Part shown: positions 17,134-26,042 of the stretch, in pieces | Position numbering within the stretch: the first letter of the stretch is position 1 | Layout: the number at the start of each line of letters is the position of its first letter | Assembly (NCBI RefSeq): GCF_000519185.1 | Contig: NZ_JAFA01000007.1 | Location: 248,001 to 312,000, forward strand | Source: Paraburkholderia nodosa DSM 21604 | Lineage (GTDB): Bacteria; Pseudomonadota; Gammaproteobacteria; Burkholderiales; Burkholderiaceae | DNA: 64,000 nucleotides | Direction of reading: 5' to 3' | Position numbers and translations under genes: made by a program | The notes under the pieces: model-generated | Databases searched by the model: none | What the model saw: only the letters and a program-made list of their open reading frames with translations | Told to the model about the DNA's origin: nothing

Positions 17134-17802
17134 ATGTCGTTGTTCAAGCCCAGGTACATTACCTTCGACTGCTACGGTACGCTGATCTACTTCGAGATGG
17201 CGCCGGCCGCGAGCGCGCTCTATCAGGACCGCGTGCCCGCCGGGCAGATGCGCGCGTTCACGGACGCATTCGCCGCTTACCGTCTGGACGAAGTGCTGGG
17301 TGCATGGAAGCCTTATGAACAGGTGGTCGACAACGCGATCCGCCGCACCTGCAAGCGCTTGGGCGTCGAGTATCGCGAAGGCGACGGCAAAGCCATCTAC
17401 GATCAGGTGCCCACCTGGGGTCCGCATCCGGACACCCGCGCCGCCCTCGCGAAAGTCGCGAAGGAATTTCCGCTGGTCGGCCTGACGAACGCGGCGAACG
17501 TGCAGATTCCCCACAACATCGAGCGCATCGGCGTGCCGTTCCATGCGGTCTACACTGCCGAGCAGGCGCAGGCGTACAAACCGCAGATGAAGGCGTTCGA
17601 ATATCTGCTCGATCAGCTGAACTGCAATCCGGAAGACATCCTGCACGTATCCTCGAGTTTCCGTTACGACCTGATGACCGCGCACGACATGGGCATCAAG
17701 AACAAGGTGTGGGTCAATCGCGGCCACGAGCCGGCCAATCCGTACTACGGCTACACGGAAATCGAGGATATCGGTGGCCTCGCAGCGGTCGTGGGCCTAT
17801 GA
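17134..17802 (+). CDS. HAD hydrolase, haloacid dehalogenase type II-like
   Basis: This 222-residue cytoplasmic hydrolase carries the HAD nucleophile motif FDCYGTL (Asp12), the threonine/serine motif in VGLTNAAN near residue 120, a lysine in AYKPQMKAFEYLL near 150, and the late SSFRYDLMTAHDMGI-K motif near 175. The DxYGT form and the C-terminal VWVNRG are typical of L-2-haloacid-dehalogenase-type proteins. Many so annotated are phosphatases or have other roles. The gene is 36 bp after the aldehyde dehydrogenase and overlaps the oxidase gene by 4 bp (ATGA), so it is cotranscribed. Why a dehalogenase-like enzyme sits in an amine pathway is not obvious. Confidence 0.88.
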   Translation: MSLFKPRYITFDCYGTLIYFEMAPAASALYQDRVPAGQMRAFTDAFAAYRLDEVLGAWKPYEQVVDNAIRRTCKRLGVEYREGDGKAIYDQVPTWGPHPDTRAALAKVAKEFPLVGLTNAANVQIPHNIERIGVPFHAVYTAEQAQAYKPQMKAFEYLLDQLNCNPEDILHVSSSFRYDLMTAHDMGIKNKVWVNRGHEPANPYYGYTEIEDIGGLAAVVGL

Positions 17803-19073
17803 AACTCGAATCATTCTGGCTGGCGACCGCGCCGCGCTTTGACGCCGCCGCAACCGGCGACCTGCCGGCGCGCGCGGACGTGGTGGTGATCGGCGGCGGC
17901 TTCACGGGGCTGTCAGCGGCGCTGTCGCTCGCACGCAAGGGCGTCGACGTGGTGTTGCTTGAAGCATCGCGGATTCACGGCGAAGCGTCGGGGCGCAACG
18001 GCGGGCATTGCAGTCCAGGCACCGCGCAAAGCCTGCCGGATCTGATCGATCGCTACGGCGAGCAGGTCGCCAAACGGCACTATCAGGTCTATACCGATGC
18101 GGTCGATTACGTCGAGCAGGTGATCGCGCGCGAGCAGATCGATTGCGGTTTCGTCCGGCACGGCAAGCTCAAGCTCGCCAGCAAGGCGAGCCACGTGGCG
18201 GGCATCGAGCGCAACTACGAAGCGTTGCGCAAGCATCTGCGCCCGGACGTCGAACTGCTGTCGGCGAGCGACGTGCGCCGCGAGATCGCGTCGGAGGCGT
18301 TTCATGGCGGCATGCTCGACCGGCGCGGCGCCCAGATGCATATGGGCCGCTTCGGCACGGGTCTCGCGACGGCGGCGGTGCGTCACGGCGCGCGCATCTT
18401 CGAAAACGCGGCGGTCACGAAGTTGACGAATCTCGGCGGCGACCGGCATCGCGTCGTGACGGCGAAAGGCGTGATCGAAGCCGGGCGCGTTCTGCTTGCC
18501 ACCGGCTGCTCGAATCATGGGCCGTTCGGCTGGTGGCAGCGCCGCATCGTGCCGGTCGGCAGTTTCGTGATCGTCACGGAACGGATTCCCCACCTGCTCG
18601 ACCGCGCGTTGCCGAATCGCCGCAACTACGTGACAAGCCTGAACTTCGGCAACTACTTCCGTACGACGGACGATGACCGGCTGGTGTGGGGCGGCCGTGC
18701 GCAATTCGCGCGCAGCAATCCCGCTTCGGACCGCAAGAGTGGACGCATCTTGAGGGCGTCGCTCGACAAGCTGCTGCCGGACTTGCGCGACGTGCGCATC
18801 GAGTATTGCTGGGGCGGTCTGGTCGAGGCGACCGCCGACCGGCTGCCGTCGGCGGGCAAGCACGATGGGCTTTACTATTCGGTGGCCTACAGTGGGCACG
18901 GCACGCAGATGTCGACCTATATGGGCGACGTGATGGCCGATATCGTGACGGGCGCCGCGCGCGTCAATCCGTGGGCGCGCCAGGAGTGGAAGGCCTTGCC
19001 GGGCTACGCCGGGCGCGAATGGTTCCTGCCGCTGGTTGGCGCGTATTTCCGCTTCAAGGACGCGGTATCCTGA
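17799..19073 (+). CDS. FAD-dependent oxidoreductase (DAO family, PuuB-like)
   Basis: This 424-residue flavoprotein has the dinucleotide-binding GGGFTG at residues 32-37, a second FAD contact GEASGRNGGHC near 62, and YSGHGTQMSTYMGDVMAD near the C-terminus. It resembles gamma-glutamylputrescine oxidase PuuB/OrdL and related secondary-amine oxidases, which release an aldehyde, ammonia or amine and hydrogen peroxide. The ATG at 17799 overlaps the HAD stop, which fixes the start; the frame is open further upstream only as an artefact. Its placement with an aldehyde dehydrogenase upstream and a peptide-type importer downstream supports oxidation of an imported amine. No glutamate-putrescine ligase (PuuA) is seen, so the Puu pathway proper is not complete here. 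Confidence 0.9.
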   Translation: MKLESFWLATAPRFDAAATGDLPARADVVVIGGGFTGLSAALSLARKGVDVVLLEASRIHGEASGRNGGHCSPGTAQSLPDLIDRYGEQVAKRHYQVYTDAVDYVEQVIAREQIDCGFVRHGKLKLASKASHVAGIERNYEALRKHLRPDVELLSASDVRREIASEAFHGGMLDRRGAQMHMGRFGTGLATAAVRHGARIFENAAVTKLTNLGGDRHRVVTAKGVIEAGRVLLATGCSNHGPFGWWQRRIVPVGSFVIVTERIPHLLDRALPNRRNYVTSLNFGNYFRTTDDDRLVWGGRAQFARSNPASDRKSGRILRASLDKLLPDLRDVRIEYCWGGLVEATADRLPSAGKHDGLYYSVAYSGHGTQMSTYMGDVMADIVTGAARVNPWARQEWKALPGYAGREWFLPLVGAYFRFKDAVS

Positions 19074-19164
19074 TGTTCTGGCTGCGCTTTCCGGCAGCGT
19101 TGCTTGAACGCGATCCGGCCCGGCATGGCGCGAGCCGGATCGACGTATTTGAATACCGAGGTGG

Positions 19165-20118
19165 ATGATGAATGGCGTCGTGTTGCGTATGGTGAGCCGC
19201 CGCATCGCAATTGGTGCGCTCACGCTGTTTCTGGTTTCCGGGCTCGTCTTTTTCATGGCCAGCCTGCTGCCCGGCGACGCCGCCCAGATGGCGTTGGGCC
19301 AGTACGCCACGCCGGAAACGGTGGCGATGCTGCGCAAGCAGCTCGGTCTCGACGAGCCGCTCGTCCTGCGCTATTTCACGTGGCTCGGCGCGCTGCTGAG
19401 CGGCAATTTCGGCACTTCGTACGCAGCGCAGGTGCCGGTCAGGACGATCGTTCTCGCGCGCATTCCGAACACGCTGATGCTGGCCGGCGCGGCGACCGCC
19501 GCCTCGGTGCCGATCGCGCTGGTGCTCGGCATCGTCGCGGCGATGGTGCGCGGCACGCTGCTCGATCGCGTGATCGGCGTATTGACGATGTCGGTGGTCG
19601 CGGTGCCCGAGTTCCTGCTCGCGACGCTCGCGGTGCTGCTGTTCGCGGTCAAGCTGCACTGGGTGTCGGCGGTGTCGATGAATCCGGATGTGTCGAGCGT
19701 CGGCGAGTTCCTCAGGTCGTACAGCCTGCCGGTGCTGGTGCTGTGCTGCGTGGTGGTCGCGCAGATGGCGCGCATGACGCGCGCCGCGCTGATCAGCCAG
19801 CTCGACGCGCCGTACGCGGAGATGGCGGTGCTCAAGGGATTGCGTCCGTCGCGCACGGTGCTGCGGCATGCGCTGCCCAATGCCATCGGGCCGATCGTCA
19901 ACGCGATGGCGCTGAGCCTGTCGTATCTGCTCGGCGGCGTGATCATCGTCGAGGCGATCTTCGCGTATCCGGGTCTCGCGAGCACGCTGGTCGATGCGGT
20001 CAGCAACCGCGATCTGCCGGTCGTGCAGTTCTGCGTGCTGTTCTTCAGCACGTGTTATCTGTTTCTGCTACTGCTTGCGGACATCGTGACGATTGTCTGC
20101 AATCCGAAACTGCGGTGA
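19165..20118 (+). CDS. ABC transporter permease, DppB/OppB type
   Basis: This 317-residue inner-membrane permease has an N-terminal transmembrane segment (GALTLFLVSGLVFFMASLLP) and the family motif LGLDEPLVLRYFTWLGALLSG-like region near residue 65. Its EAA loop, MAVLKGLRPSRTVLRHALPN, is near 225, and five or six further hydrophobic segments follow the first. It begins ATGATGAATG, so 19165 or 19168 could be used. It forms one transporter with the genes at 20123 and 20981 and probably with the binding protein at 22744. Carried solutes in this class include dipeptides, nickel and opine-like amino compounds. Confidence 0.9.
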   Translation: MMNGVVLRMVSRRIAIGALTLFLVSGLVFFMASLLPGDAAQMALGQYATPETVAMLRKQLGLDEPLVLRYFTWLGALLSGNFGTSYAAQVPVRTIVLARIPNTLMLAGAATAASVPIALVLGIVAAMVRGTLLDRVIGVLTMSVVAVPEFLLATLAVLLFAVKLHWVSAVSMNPDVSSVGEFLRSYSLPVLVLCCVVVAQMARMTRAALISQLDAPYAEMAVLKGLRPSRTVLRHALPNAIGPIVNAMALSLSYLLGGVIIVEAIFAYPGLASTLVDAVSNRDLPVVQFCVLFFSTCYLFLLLLADIVTIVCNPKLR

Positions 20119-20122
20119 CGCC

Positions 20123-20977
20123 ATGACACTTCTGCTTTCTTCACCGCGCCGTCTCGGCCGCTTTTTCCTGTCGCTGAGCGGACTGGGGCGCATCGGCCTC
20201 GTCATTTCGATCGCGTGGATCTTCATCGCGATCTTCGGTTCGTCCATCGCGCCCTACAGCATGATGGACATGAGCGGCGGCAAGGTGTTCGCGTCGAGCA
20301 GCCTGGCGTATCCGCTCGGCACGGACTTCCTTGGCCGCGACCTGCTGAGCCGCATCCTCTACGGCGCCCGCTATTCGATTGGACTGGCGCTCGCCGCGAC
20401 CCTCATCGCGAGCGTGAGCGGCACGCTGCTGGCGCTGGTGTCGACCGTCATCGGCAGCTGGTTCGACGAGATCGTCTGCCGCATCGTCGATGCGTTGCTG
20501 GTCACGCCGAGCAAGATCCTCGCATTGCTGGTGATTGCGATCTACGGCTCCGATCTGCGTGTGCTGGTGTTGACCGCGGGCGTGATCTACATGCCGGGCG
20601 CGTTCCGCATCGCGCATTCTCAGGCGGTCGGCATCAACGCGATGGAGTACGTGACGGTTGCGCGGTTGAACGGCGAAAGCACGTTTCACATCGCCTGCCG
20701 CGAAATCCTGCCGAACATGATCCATCCGATGTTTGCCGATTTCGGCCTGCGCTTCGTCTACAACGTGCTGATGCTGAGCGCCCTGAGCTTTCTCGGCCTT
20801 GGCGTGCAGCCGCCGTATGCCGACTGGGGCTCGCTCGTGCGCGAGAACCTGTCGGGTCTGTCTTCCGGTGCGTCGGCGGTGATCATGCCGGCGCTCGCGA
20901 TCGCCACGTTGACGATCGGCGTGAACCTTCTGATCGACAGTCTGGCCGCGCGCAAGCGCGGCGGCGCAAGAGGATAA
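20123..20977 (+). CDS. ABC transporter permease, DppC/OppC type
   Basis: This 284-residue permease is the second membrane subunit of the dipeptide-class importer. A transmembrane helix near residues 20-40 is followed by HPLGTD-like sequence (YPLGTDFLGRDLLSRILYGARYS), the DppC hallmark near 65. The EAA loop EYVTVARLNGESTFHIACRE lies near 185, and the terminal SFLGLGVQPPYADWGSLV is also diagnostic. The ATG at 20123 lies 5 bp after the DppB-type stop, and 3 bp separate its stop from the ATPase gene, indicating one operon. Confidence 0.92.
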   Translation: MTLLLSSPRRLGRFFLSLSGLGRIGLVISIAWIFIAIFGSSIAPYSMMDMSGGKVFASSSLAYPLGTDFLGRDLLSRILYGARYSIGLALAATLIASVSGTLLALVSTVIGSWFDEIVCRIVDALLVTPSKILALLVIAIYGSDLRVLVLTAGVIYMPGAFRIAHSQAVGINAMEYVTVARLNGESTFHIACREILPNMIHPMFADFGLRFVYNVLMLSALSFLGLGVQPPYADWGSLVRENLSGLSSGASAVIMPALAIATLTIGVNLLIDSLAARKRGGARG

Positions 20978-20980
20978 GCC

Positions 20981-22630
20981 ATGTCGGCGGAACGTCTGGT
21001 GGAAGTATCGAATCTGCAGGTCGTCGCACGCGGCGACGACGGCAACGACATGCCGATCGTGAAGAACGTCAGCTTCTCGATCCGGCGCGGCGAGGTGCTG
21101 GCGCTGATCGGCGAATCCGGCTCGGGCAAGACGACCATCGCGTTGACGTTGCTCGGCTATGCGCGGCGCGGCTGCCGGATTTCGGGCGGTCGCGTGGGCG
21201 TGGGCAGCACGGACGTGCTGGCGGCGGCGCCCGCGGCCTTGCGTGACTTGCGCGGCCGGCGCGTGGCGTACGTCGCGCAGAGCGCGTCGGCGTCGTTCAA
21301 TCCCGCGCTGCGCATCATCGACCAGGTCATCGAAGGCGTGTGCGTGCGCAGCTTGATGAGCCGCAAGGCTGCGCGCGAGAAGGCCGTCGGGTTGTTCCGC
21401 GCGCTCGCGCTGCCCGCGCCGGAGAATATCGGCGAGCGCTATCCGCACCAGGTGTCGGGTGGTCAGCTGCAGCGGCTGATGGCGGCGATGGCGCTGATGT
21501 CGGACCCCGAAGTCGTGGTGTTCGACGAACCGACCACCGCGCTCGACGTGACCACGCAGATCGAAGTGCTGCGCGCCTTCAAGCGCGCGATCAAGCAGTT
21601 CAACATCAGCGCGGTGTATGTGTCCCACGACCTTGCGGTGGTCGCGCAGATTGCCGATCGCGTGCTGGTGCTGCGCAATGGCGAGATTCAGGAAGAGGGC
21701 GCGCTCGAACAGATCATCGAGGCGCCCGCGCATCCGTACACGCGCAGTCTGATGGCGGCTGCCGAGCCGTCCTGCCGTCTGACCGAGGAAGACGCCGATC
21801 AGGCCGGCAAGCAGCCGGCGCTGCTGGAGATCAGCAATCTGATCGCCGGTTATGGCGAGCGCGACCGCTCGGGCATGCCGTCCGTGCGCGTGCTCGACGA
21901 CATCAACCTGACGCTGCGGCGCGGCACGACGCTGGGCGTGATCGGCGAATCCGGCTCGGGCAAATCGACGCTCGCCTATGTGATCGCCGGGCTGCTCGCG
22001 CCAGTGCAGGGCGACGTTCGTTTTGCCGGCAAGCCGTTGCCCGGCAAGCACGCCAAGCGCGACCGGGAGCTGTACCGGCGCATTCAGCTGGTGTTCCAGA
22101 GCGCCGACAAGGTGCTCAATCCGGCGCAGGATATCCAGACCATTCTGTCACGGCCGCTGCGGCTGTTCGACCGCTGCGCGCCGAAGGACGTGCCGGCGCG
22201 CGTGGCGCGTCTGCTCGATCTCGTGAAGCTGCCGTCGTCGATCGCGCATCGCCGCCCCGCCGAGCTGTCGGGCGGGCAGAAGCAGCGCGTCAACCTCGCG
22301 CGCGCGCTCGCCGCCGATCCCGAGCTGATCATCTGCGACGAGGTGACGTCGGCGCTGGATACCGTCGTGGGCGCGGCGATTCTCGATCTGCTGGTCGAGC
22401 TGCGGCACGAGCTGAACATGTCGTATCTGTTCATCAGCCACGATCTCTCGACCGTGCGCTCGATCTGCGACGACATCGTGGTGCTGTTCAAAGGCCAGAA
22501 GGTCGATGCCTGCGACCGCAGCGCGCTGCTCAGCCAGCCACGTCATCCGTACACGTCGCTGCTGATCGATTCGGTGCCGGAAATGCGCGCGAACTGGCTG
22601 GAGGAAACGGCGCTGCGCGCGAAGGCTTGA
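20981..22630 (+). CDS. Dipeptide-type ABC transporter ATPase, fused DppD-DppF
   Basis: This 549-residue protein contains two complete ABC ATPase domains. The first has Walker A GESGSGKTT near residue 46 and signature VSGGQLQR near 160; the second has GESGSGKST near 325 and LSGGQKQR near 430, each followed by Walker B. Separate DppD and DppF subunits are the common form; the fusion is well known among Opp/Dpp/Gsi transporters and gives a fixed 1:1 heterodimer. The linker after the first domain has the usual HPYTRSLM motif. It is the last gene of the operon begun at promoter A; the next gene downstream is convergent. Confidence 0.93.
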   Translation: MSAERLVEVSNLQVVARGDDGNDMPIVKNVSFSIRRGEVLALIGESGSGKTTIALTLLGYARRGCRISGGRVGVGSTDVLAAAPAALRDLRGRRVAYVAQSASASFNPALRIIDQVIEGVCVRSLMSRKAAREKAVGLFRALALPAPENIGERYPHQVSGGQLQRLMAAMALMSDPEVVVFDEPTTALDVTTQIEVLRAFKRAIKQFNISAVYVSHDLAVVAQIADRVLVLRNGEIQEEGALEQIIEAPAHPYTRSLMAAAEPSCRLTEEDADQAGKQPALLEISNLIAGYGERDRSGMPSVRVLDDINLTLRRGTTLGVIGESGSGKSTLAYVIAGLLAPVQGDVRFAGKPLPGKHAKRDRELYRRIQLVFQSADKVLNPAQDIQTILSRPLRLFDRCAPKDVPARVARLLDLVKLPSSIAHRRPAELSGGQKQRVNLARALAADPELIICDEVTSALDTVVGAAILDLLVELRHELNMSYLFISHDLSTVRSICDDIVVLFKGQKVDACDRSALLSQPRHPYTSLLIDSVPEMRANWLEETALRAKA

Positions 22631-22679
22631 TGCTTCGCTGAAGACGCATGCTCGTTACGCGTCTTTCATCGATCGACGT

Positions 22680-22712
22680 AAAAAAAGCCGTTCAGTCTCG
22701 CGACTGAACGGC
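22680..22712 (-). terminator. Rho-independent terminator for the binding-protein gene
   Basis: GCCGTTCAGTC and GACTGAACGGC form an 11-bp perfect stem with a 4-nt loop at 22687-22712. Read on the minus strand the stem is followed directly by seven T residues (22686-22680). It lies 32 bp beyond the stop of the minus-strand gene at 22744. There is no T run on the plus-strand side, so it should act mainly in one direction. Confidence 0.88.
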
Positions 22713-22743
22713 GTATGCGCCTGAAATTCGCCTGAAATGAAAC

Positions 22744-24270
22744 TCAGGCGCGCCAGACCGATTCGGCGAACCGGTAGCCCATGTTCATGCCCGACGGGTT
22801 CGAATTGTAGCCGCGCACTTTCTTCGACACGCCGTCGAGAATCACGTCGAACACCGGCACGACCGTGCCCGAGCTGTCGTGAACCAGCGTCTGCATGTCG
22901 CCGTAAATCGCCTTGCGTTTCTTGAAGTCGCTTTCGGCGCGCGCGGATTCGAGCAACTGATCGAGCTTCGGGCTCTGCCAGTGCGCTTCGTTGGTCGGCG
23001 ATTTCGACGTATAGAAGAGCTCGAAGATCATGCCGACGTTCGGGCGGTTCGAGATCGAGCCGTACGTGATCGGACGCTTGGTCCAGTACGTCGACCAGTA
23101 GCCGTCGGTCGGCACCTGGCGCACCACGAAATTGAAACCCGCCTGTGCGCCGAAGCTTTGCAGGAACTGCGCGCCCTCGACCGACGACGCGATGCCCGGC
23201 TGGCAGAAAATCTCCATCGACTGCCCCGTCAGACCGCTCTTCTTGATGTGGAACTTCGCCTTGTCGAGATCGAACTGCCGTTGCGGCAAGCCTTCGAGGA
23301 AGTACGGATCCCACGGCGCGACCGGATGATCGTTGGCGATCACGCCGTACGTCTGCATCACGTCGTTCACCATCCGCTTGCGATCCTGCAGATAGCGCAC
23401 CGCCGAGACGAAGTCGGCGTTGCCGGTGATCGGATGATCCTGACGCAGGATCAGGTCCGTGTAGATGGCGAGCTTGTTCGCCACCAGCTGCACGTTCGCA
23501 TTGCCCTTCACCTGCGCGGCATAGCGGTGATCCACCAGCGAGCAGATGTCGATATCGCCCGCCAGCACCGCGTTGACGCGCGCGGCGTTGTCCGGCACGC
23601 CGATGATCTCGACTGTGTCGAGATACGGCAGGCCCGGTTTCCAGTAGTTCGGATTGCGCTTCACCGCGAATTTTCCGCCTGGCGTGAAGCTGTCGACGAT
23701 GAACGGTCCCGTGCCGACCGGCTTCGCGAAATCCTTCGTGTTGTTCTTCACGATCAGGAAGTAGCTGCTGCCGAGCACCGACGGCAGATCGAAGTTCGGC
23801 CGCGCGAGCACCAGCGTCACGTCGTACTTGCCGCCTGCGTTGATCTCCTTGAACTCGCTCGCGATCGCGAATGCCTTCGACGCGTTGGCCGGATCCTTGT
23901 GACGCGCGAGCGAATAGACGACGTCCTCGCCGGTCAGCTCGGCGCCGTCGTGGAAATGCACGCCCTGCTTGAGCGCGATGTGCCAGTTGATGCCGTCGGT
24001 ACTCTCCAGCTTGTCGGCGAGCGCGTTGCTGGCGGTGAGCGTGCCGTTGAACTCGGTCAGCGCGTTGAACACGCAGAACTGCTTGGTCCAGTCGCCCGAG
24101 TGCGCGCCCTTGGCCGGGTCGAGCGTGTCGGACACTGAGCCGTTCTGCACCGCCAGACGCACATTGCCGCCCTTGCGCGGCGCCTCGTCCGCCGCGGCGA
24201 TGCCGGGCAGGGCGCTTGCCACGCCGGCTGCCGCACACATCGAGAGGAAGTCTCTTCTGCTGGTTTTCAT
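22744..24270 (-). CDS. Periplasmic substrate-binding protein, family 5 (DppA/OppA type)
   Basis: This 508-residue binding protein carries a twin-arginine signal: SRRDFL at residues 4-9, then a hydrophobic run and cleavage probably after GIAAADE. The mature part has the family 5 layout, with RPNFDLPSVLGSSYF-like hinge segments and GTGPFIVDSFTPGGKFAVKRN near residue 185. It is convergent with, not part of, the DppBCDF operon at 19165-22630, but is the only family 5 binding protein nearby. Its promoter D carries the same LysR box, so it should be made together with that importer. Export by Tat rather than Sec is unusual enough to note but common in this family. Confidence 0.92.
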   Translation of the reverse strand: MKTSRRDFLSMCAAAGVASALPGIAAADEAPRKGGNVRLAVQNGSVSDTLDPAKGAHSGDWTKQFCVFNALTEFNGTLTASNALADKLESTDGINWHIALKQGVHFHDGAELTGEDVVYSLARHKDPANASKAFAIASEFKEINAGGKYDVTLVLARPNFDLPSVLGSSYFLIVKNNTKDFAKPVGTGPFIVDSFTPGGKFAVKRNPNYWKPGLPYLDTVEIIGVPDNAARVNAVLAGDIDICSLVDHRYAAQVKGNANVQLVANKLAIYTDLILRQDHPITGNADFVSAVRYLQDRKRMVNDVMQTYGVIANDHPVAPWDPYFLEGLPQRQFDLDKAKFHIKKSGLTGQSMEIFCQPGIASSVEGAQFLQSFGAQAGFNFVVRQVPTDGYWSTYWTKRPITYGSISNRPNVGMIFELFYTSKSPTNEAHWQSPKLDQLLESARAESDFKKRKAIYGDMQTLVHDSSGTVVPVFDVILDGVSKKVRGYNSNPSGMNMGYRFAESVWRA

Positions 24271-24361
24271 CGTGTTGTCCTCTGGTCTCTGATGATCAGC
24301 GAGTTCGCAGTAGGGGTTGTCGTGCGTCGCACGATTCGCTGATCCGGCTACTCTCCGATCA

Positions 24362-24428
24362 ATTTTATTGACGGAACGCTGCCAGACTCAAATGCGCCGT
24401 ATTTGACCCCTCATCGCTTTTTGATATG
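24362..24428 (-). promoter_or_regulatory. LysR-box promoter D (for the binding-protein gene)
   Basis: On the minus strand CATATCAAAAAGCGATG (24428-24412) is followed, 37 bp after its first base, by TTGAGT (24391-24386), an 18-bp spacer and TAAAAT (24367-24362). Transcription should start near 24355, about 85 bp before the ATG at 24270. The box is one of two facing divergent promoters in this interval. Confidence 0.7.
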
Positions 24429-24491
24429 CCCTCGTGTCTTTCTGCCTCGACATGCGGTCCCCGCGGCGCGTTCCGAAAGCGAAGTGCTCAC

Positions 24492-24557
24492 CATATCAAA
24501 AAAGCATGTCCTCTAAATAATTGCGAATTTGTCACCGTGGATATTGCTTCTTACACT
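24492..24557 (+). promoter_or_regulatory. LysR-box promoter B (for the 24606-31195 operon)
   Basis: CATATCAAAAAAGCATG at 24492-24508 is followed by TTGTCA at 24529-24534, exactly 17 bp, and TACACT at 24552-24557. Box, spacing and both hexamers match promoter A. Transcription should begin near 24564, which rules out start codons of the oxidase gene before that point. Confidence 0.75.
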
Positions 24558-24605
24558 CCGACCTCACTTGTCCGCCGACGTGTACACCACGCATATCGAA
24601 AGTCG

Positions 24606-25985
24606 ATGACGGCAAGGTTCTACTGCACGCATCTTTTTGAGGTCCGGCTCAACGTGAGACAACCGTTATTAACAATCGACACCGGCGCGACGCTGCCCAC
24701 GCATGTCGACGTCGCGGTGATAGGCGGCGGCGCGGCGGGCGTGGCGACGGCGTACGAACTCAACCGGCTCGGCAAACGCGTGGCGTTGTTCGAGAAAGGC
24801 CGCGTCGCCGCCGAGCAGAGCAGCCGCAACTGGGGCTGGTGCCGCACGCTCGGTCGCGATCTGCGCGAACTGGGCATGGCGAAGCTGAGCGTGCAGCGCT
24901 GGACCGACCTGTCCGCGGAAATCGGCGCGGATGTCGGCTTCCGCAAGACCGGCATCACGTTCGTCACGCGCAGCGAGGAGGAACTCGCGGGCTGGCAGGA
25001 ATGGTTCGACTTCGCGCGCCGCAGCGGCGTCGCCGCCGAGATGCTGACGCGCGAGCAGGCCAACCACATCTACGCGGACGGCGGCGCGCCGTGGATTGGC
25101 GGCGTGCGCACCTTCGACGACGGTTATGCCGACCCGTCCTGCGCGATTCCGCTGCTGGCGCAGCGCGCCGCCGCGCTGGGCGTATCGATCCTGCAGCATT
25201 GCGCGGTGAACGATCTGCTGACCGAGGGCGGCCGCATCACCGGCGTCGAAACCGAACTTGGCCGCGTGCGGGCCGACGCGATTGTGATCGCCGCCGGCGC
25301 GTGGTCGTCGCTGTTCTGCCTGAAGCAGAAGATCGTGCTGCCGACGCTCAACGTCTACTCGTCGGCCTCGAAGTCGGGCAGCGATATCCGGCTTGCCTTC
25401 GATGGTCCGCTGAAAACCCCGGAGTTCGCGTTGCGCGAACGCGCAGACGGCGGCTATACGCTCGCGAAGAGCGGCCGCGGCACGGTTCACGTCGTGCCCA
25501 ACAGCCTGCGCTACGGCATGCGCTTCAAGGGGCTCTACGCGAGCCGCCGCAAGAGCATCAAGGTGCAGTTCGGCGGCGAGTTCTTCCGGCAGCTCTGGAA
25601 CGAATTCAGCTATCTGCATCTCGGCCGCTCGCCGTTCGTACACAACCGCGTGCTGGATCCCGCTCCCGATCTCTCGCTGGTGCGATCGGCGTATGAGGCG
25701 GCCCAGAAGGTGTTTCCGCAATTCGACCCGTCGAAGGTGGACATTGCGTGGGGCGGCGCGATCGACAACACGCCCGACGGCATTCCAGTGGTCTCCGAGT
25801 GCAGCGAGCATCCGGGTGTGTATCTTTGCACGGGGTTCAGCGGACACGGCTTCAGCAGCTCGCTCGGCGCGGGCCGCATGCTGGCCGAGGCCATCGTGAC
25901 AGGCACGATGGCCAGCGATCTGCACCACTTGTCGCACCGGCGCTTCATGACGGGCGAAGCGCTCGCGCCGAACATCATCTACTGA
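24606..25985 (+). CDS. FAD-dependent oxidoreductase (DAO family, DadA-like)
   Basis: This flavoprotein of about 445-460 residues has GGGAAG in the N-terminal dinucleotide fold (VDVAVIGGGAAGVATAYEL) and the FAD motif EQSSRNWGWCRTLGRD, shared with D-amino-acid dehydrogenase and sarcosine-oxidase-like enzymes. WGGAIDNTPDGIPVV and GFSGHGFSSSLGAGRM lie near the C-terminus. Promoter B would start the RNA near 24564, leaving ATG 24606 or GTG 24654 as starts; GTG has GAGG upstream and gives the tighter N-terminus. It heads an operon with two aminotransferases and a semialdehyde dehydrogenase. It probably oxidises an amine or amino acid, releasing a keto acid or aldehyde; substrate and electron acceptor are unknown. 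Confidence 0.88.
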   Translation: MTARFYCTHLFEVRLNVRQPLLTIDTGATLPTHVDVAVIGGGAAGVATAYELNRLGKRVALFEKGRVAAEQSSRNWGWCRTLGRDLRELGMAKLSVQRWTDLSAEIGADVGFRKTGITFVTRSEEELAGWQEWFDFARRSGVAAEMLTREQANHIYADGGAPWIGGVRTFDDGYADPSCAIPLLAQRAAALGVSILQHCAVNDLLTEGGRITGVETELGRVRADAIVIAAGAWSSLFCLKQKIVLPTLNVYSSASKSGSDIRLAFDGPLKTPEFALRERADGGYTLAKSGRGTVHVVPNSLRYGMRFKGLYASRRKSIKVQFGGEFFRQLWNEFSYLHLGRSPFVHNRVLDPAPDLSLVRSAYEAAQKVFPQFDPSKVDIAWGGAIDNTPDGIPVVSECSEHPGVYLCTGFSGHGFSSSLGAGRMLAEAIVTGTMASDLHHLSHRRFMTGEALAPNIIY

Positions 25986-26042
25986 CGACTCAACCGCGAG
26001 GCGCCGCATGAGCGCCTCGCGCTTACCATTGCAGGAGCACGC

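Noticed and set aside
15619..17727. Minus-strand open frame of about 700 codons opposite the aldehyde dehydrogenase
   Set aside because: Antisense artefact; the sense gene has full catalytic motifs.
20141..22051. Minus-strand open frame of about 635 codons opposite the Dpp-type transporter genes
   Set aside because: Antisense artefact with low-complexity His/Arg/Gln composition.
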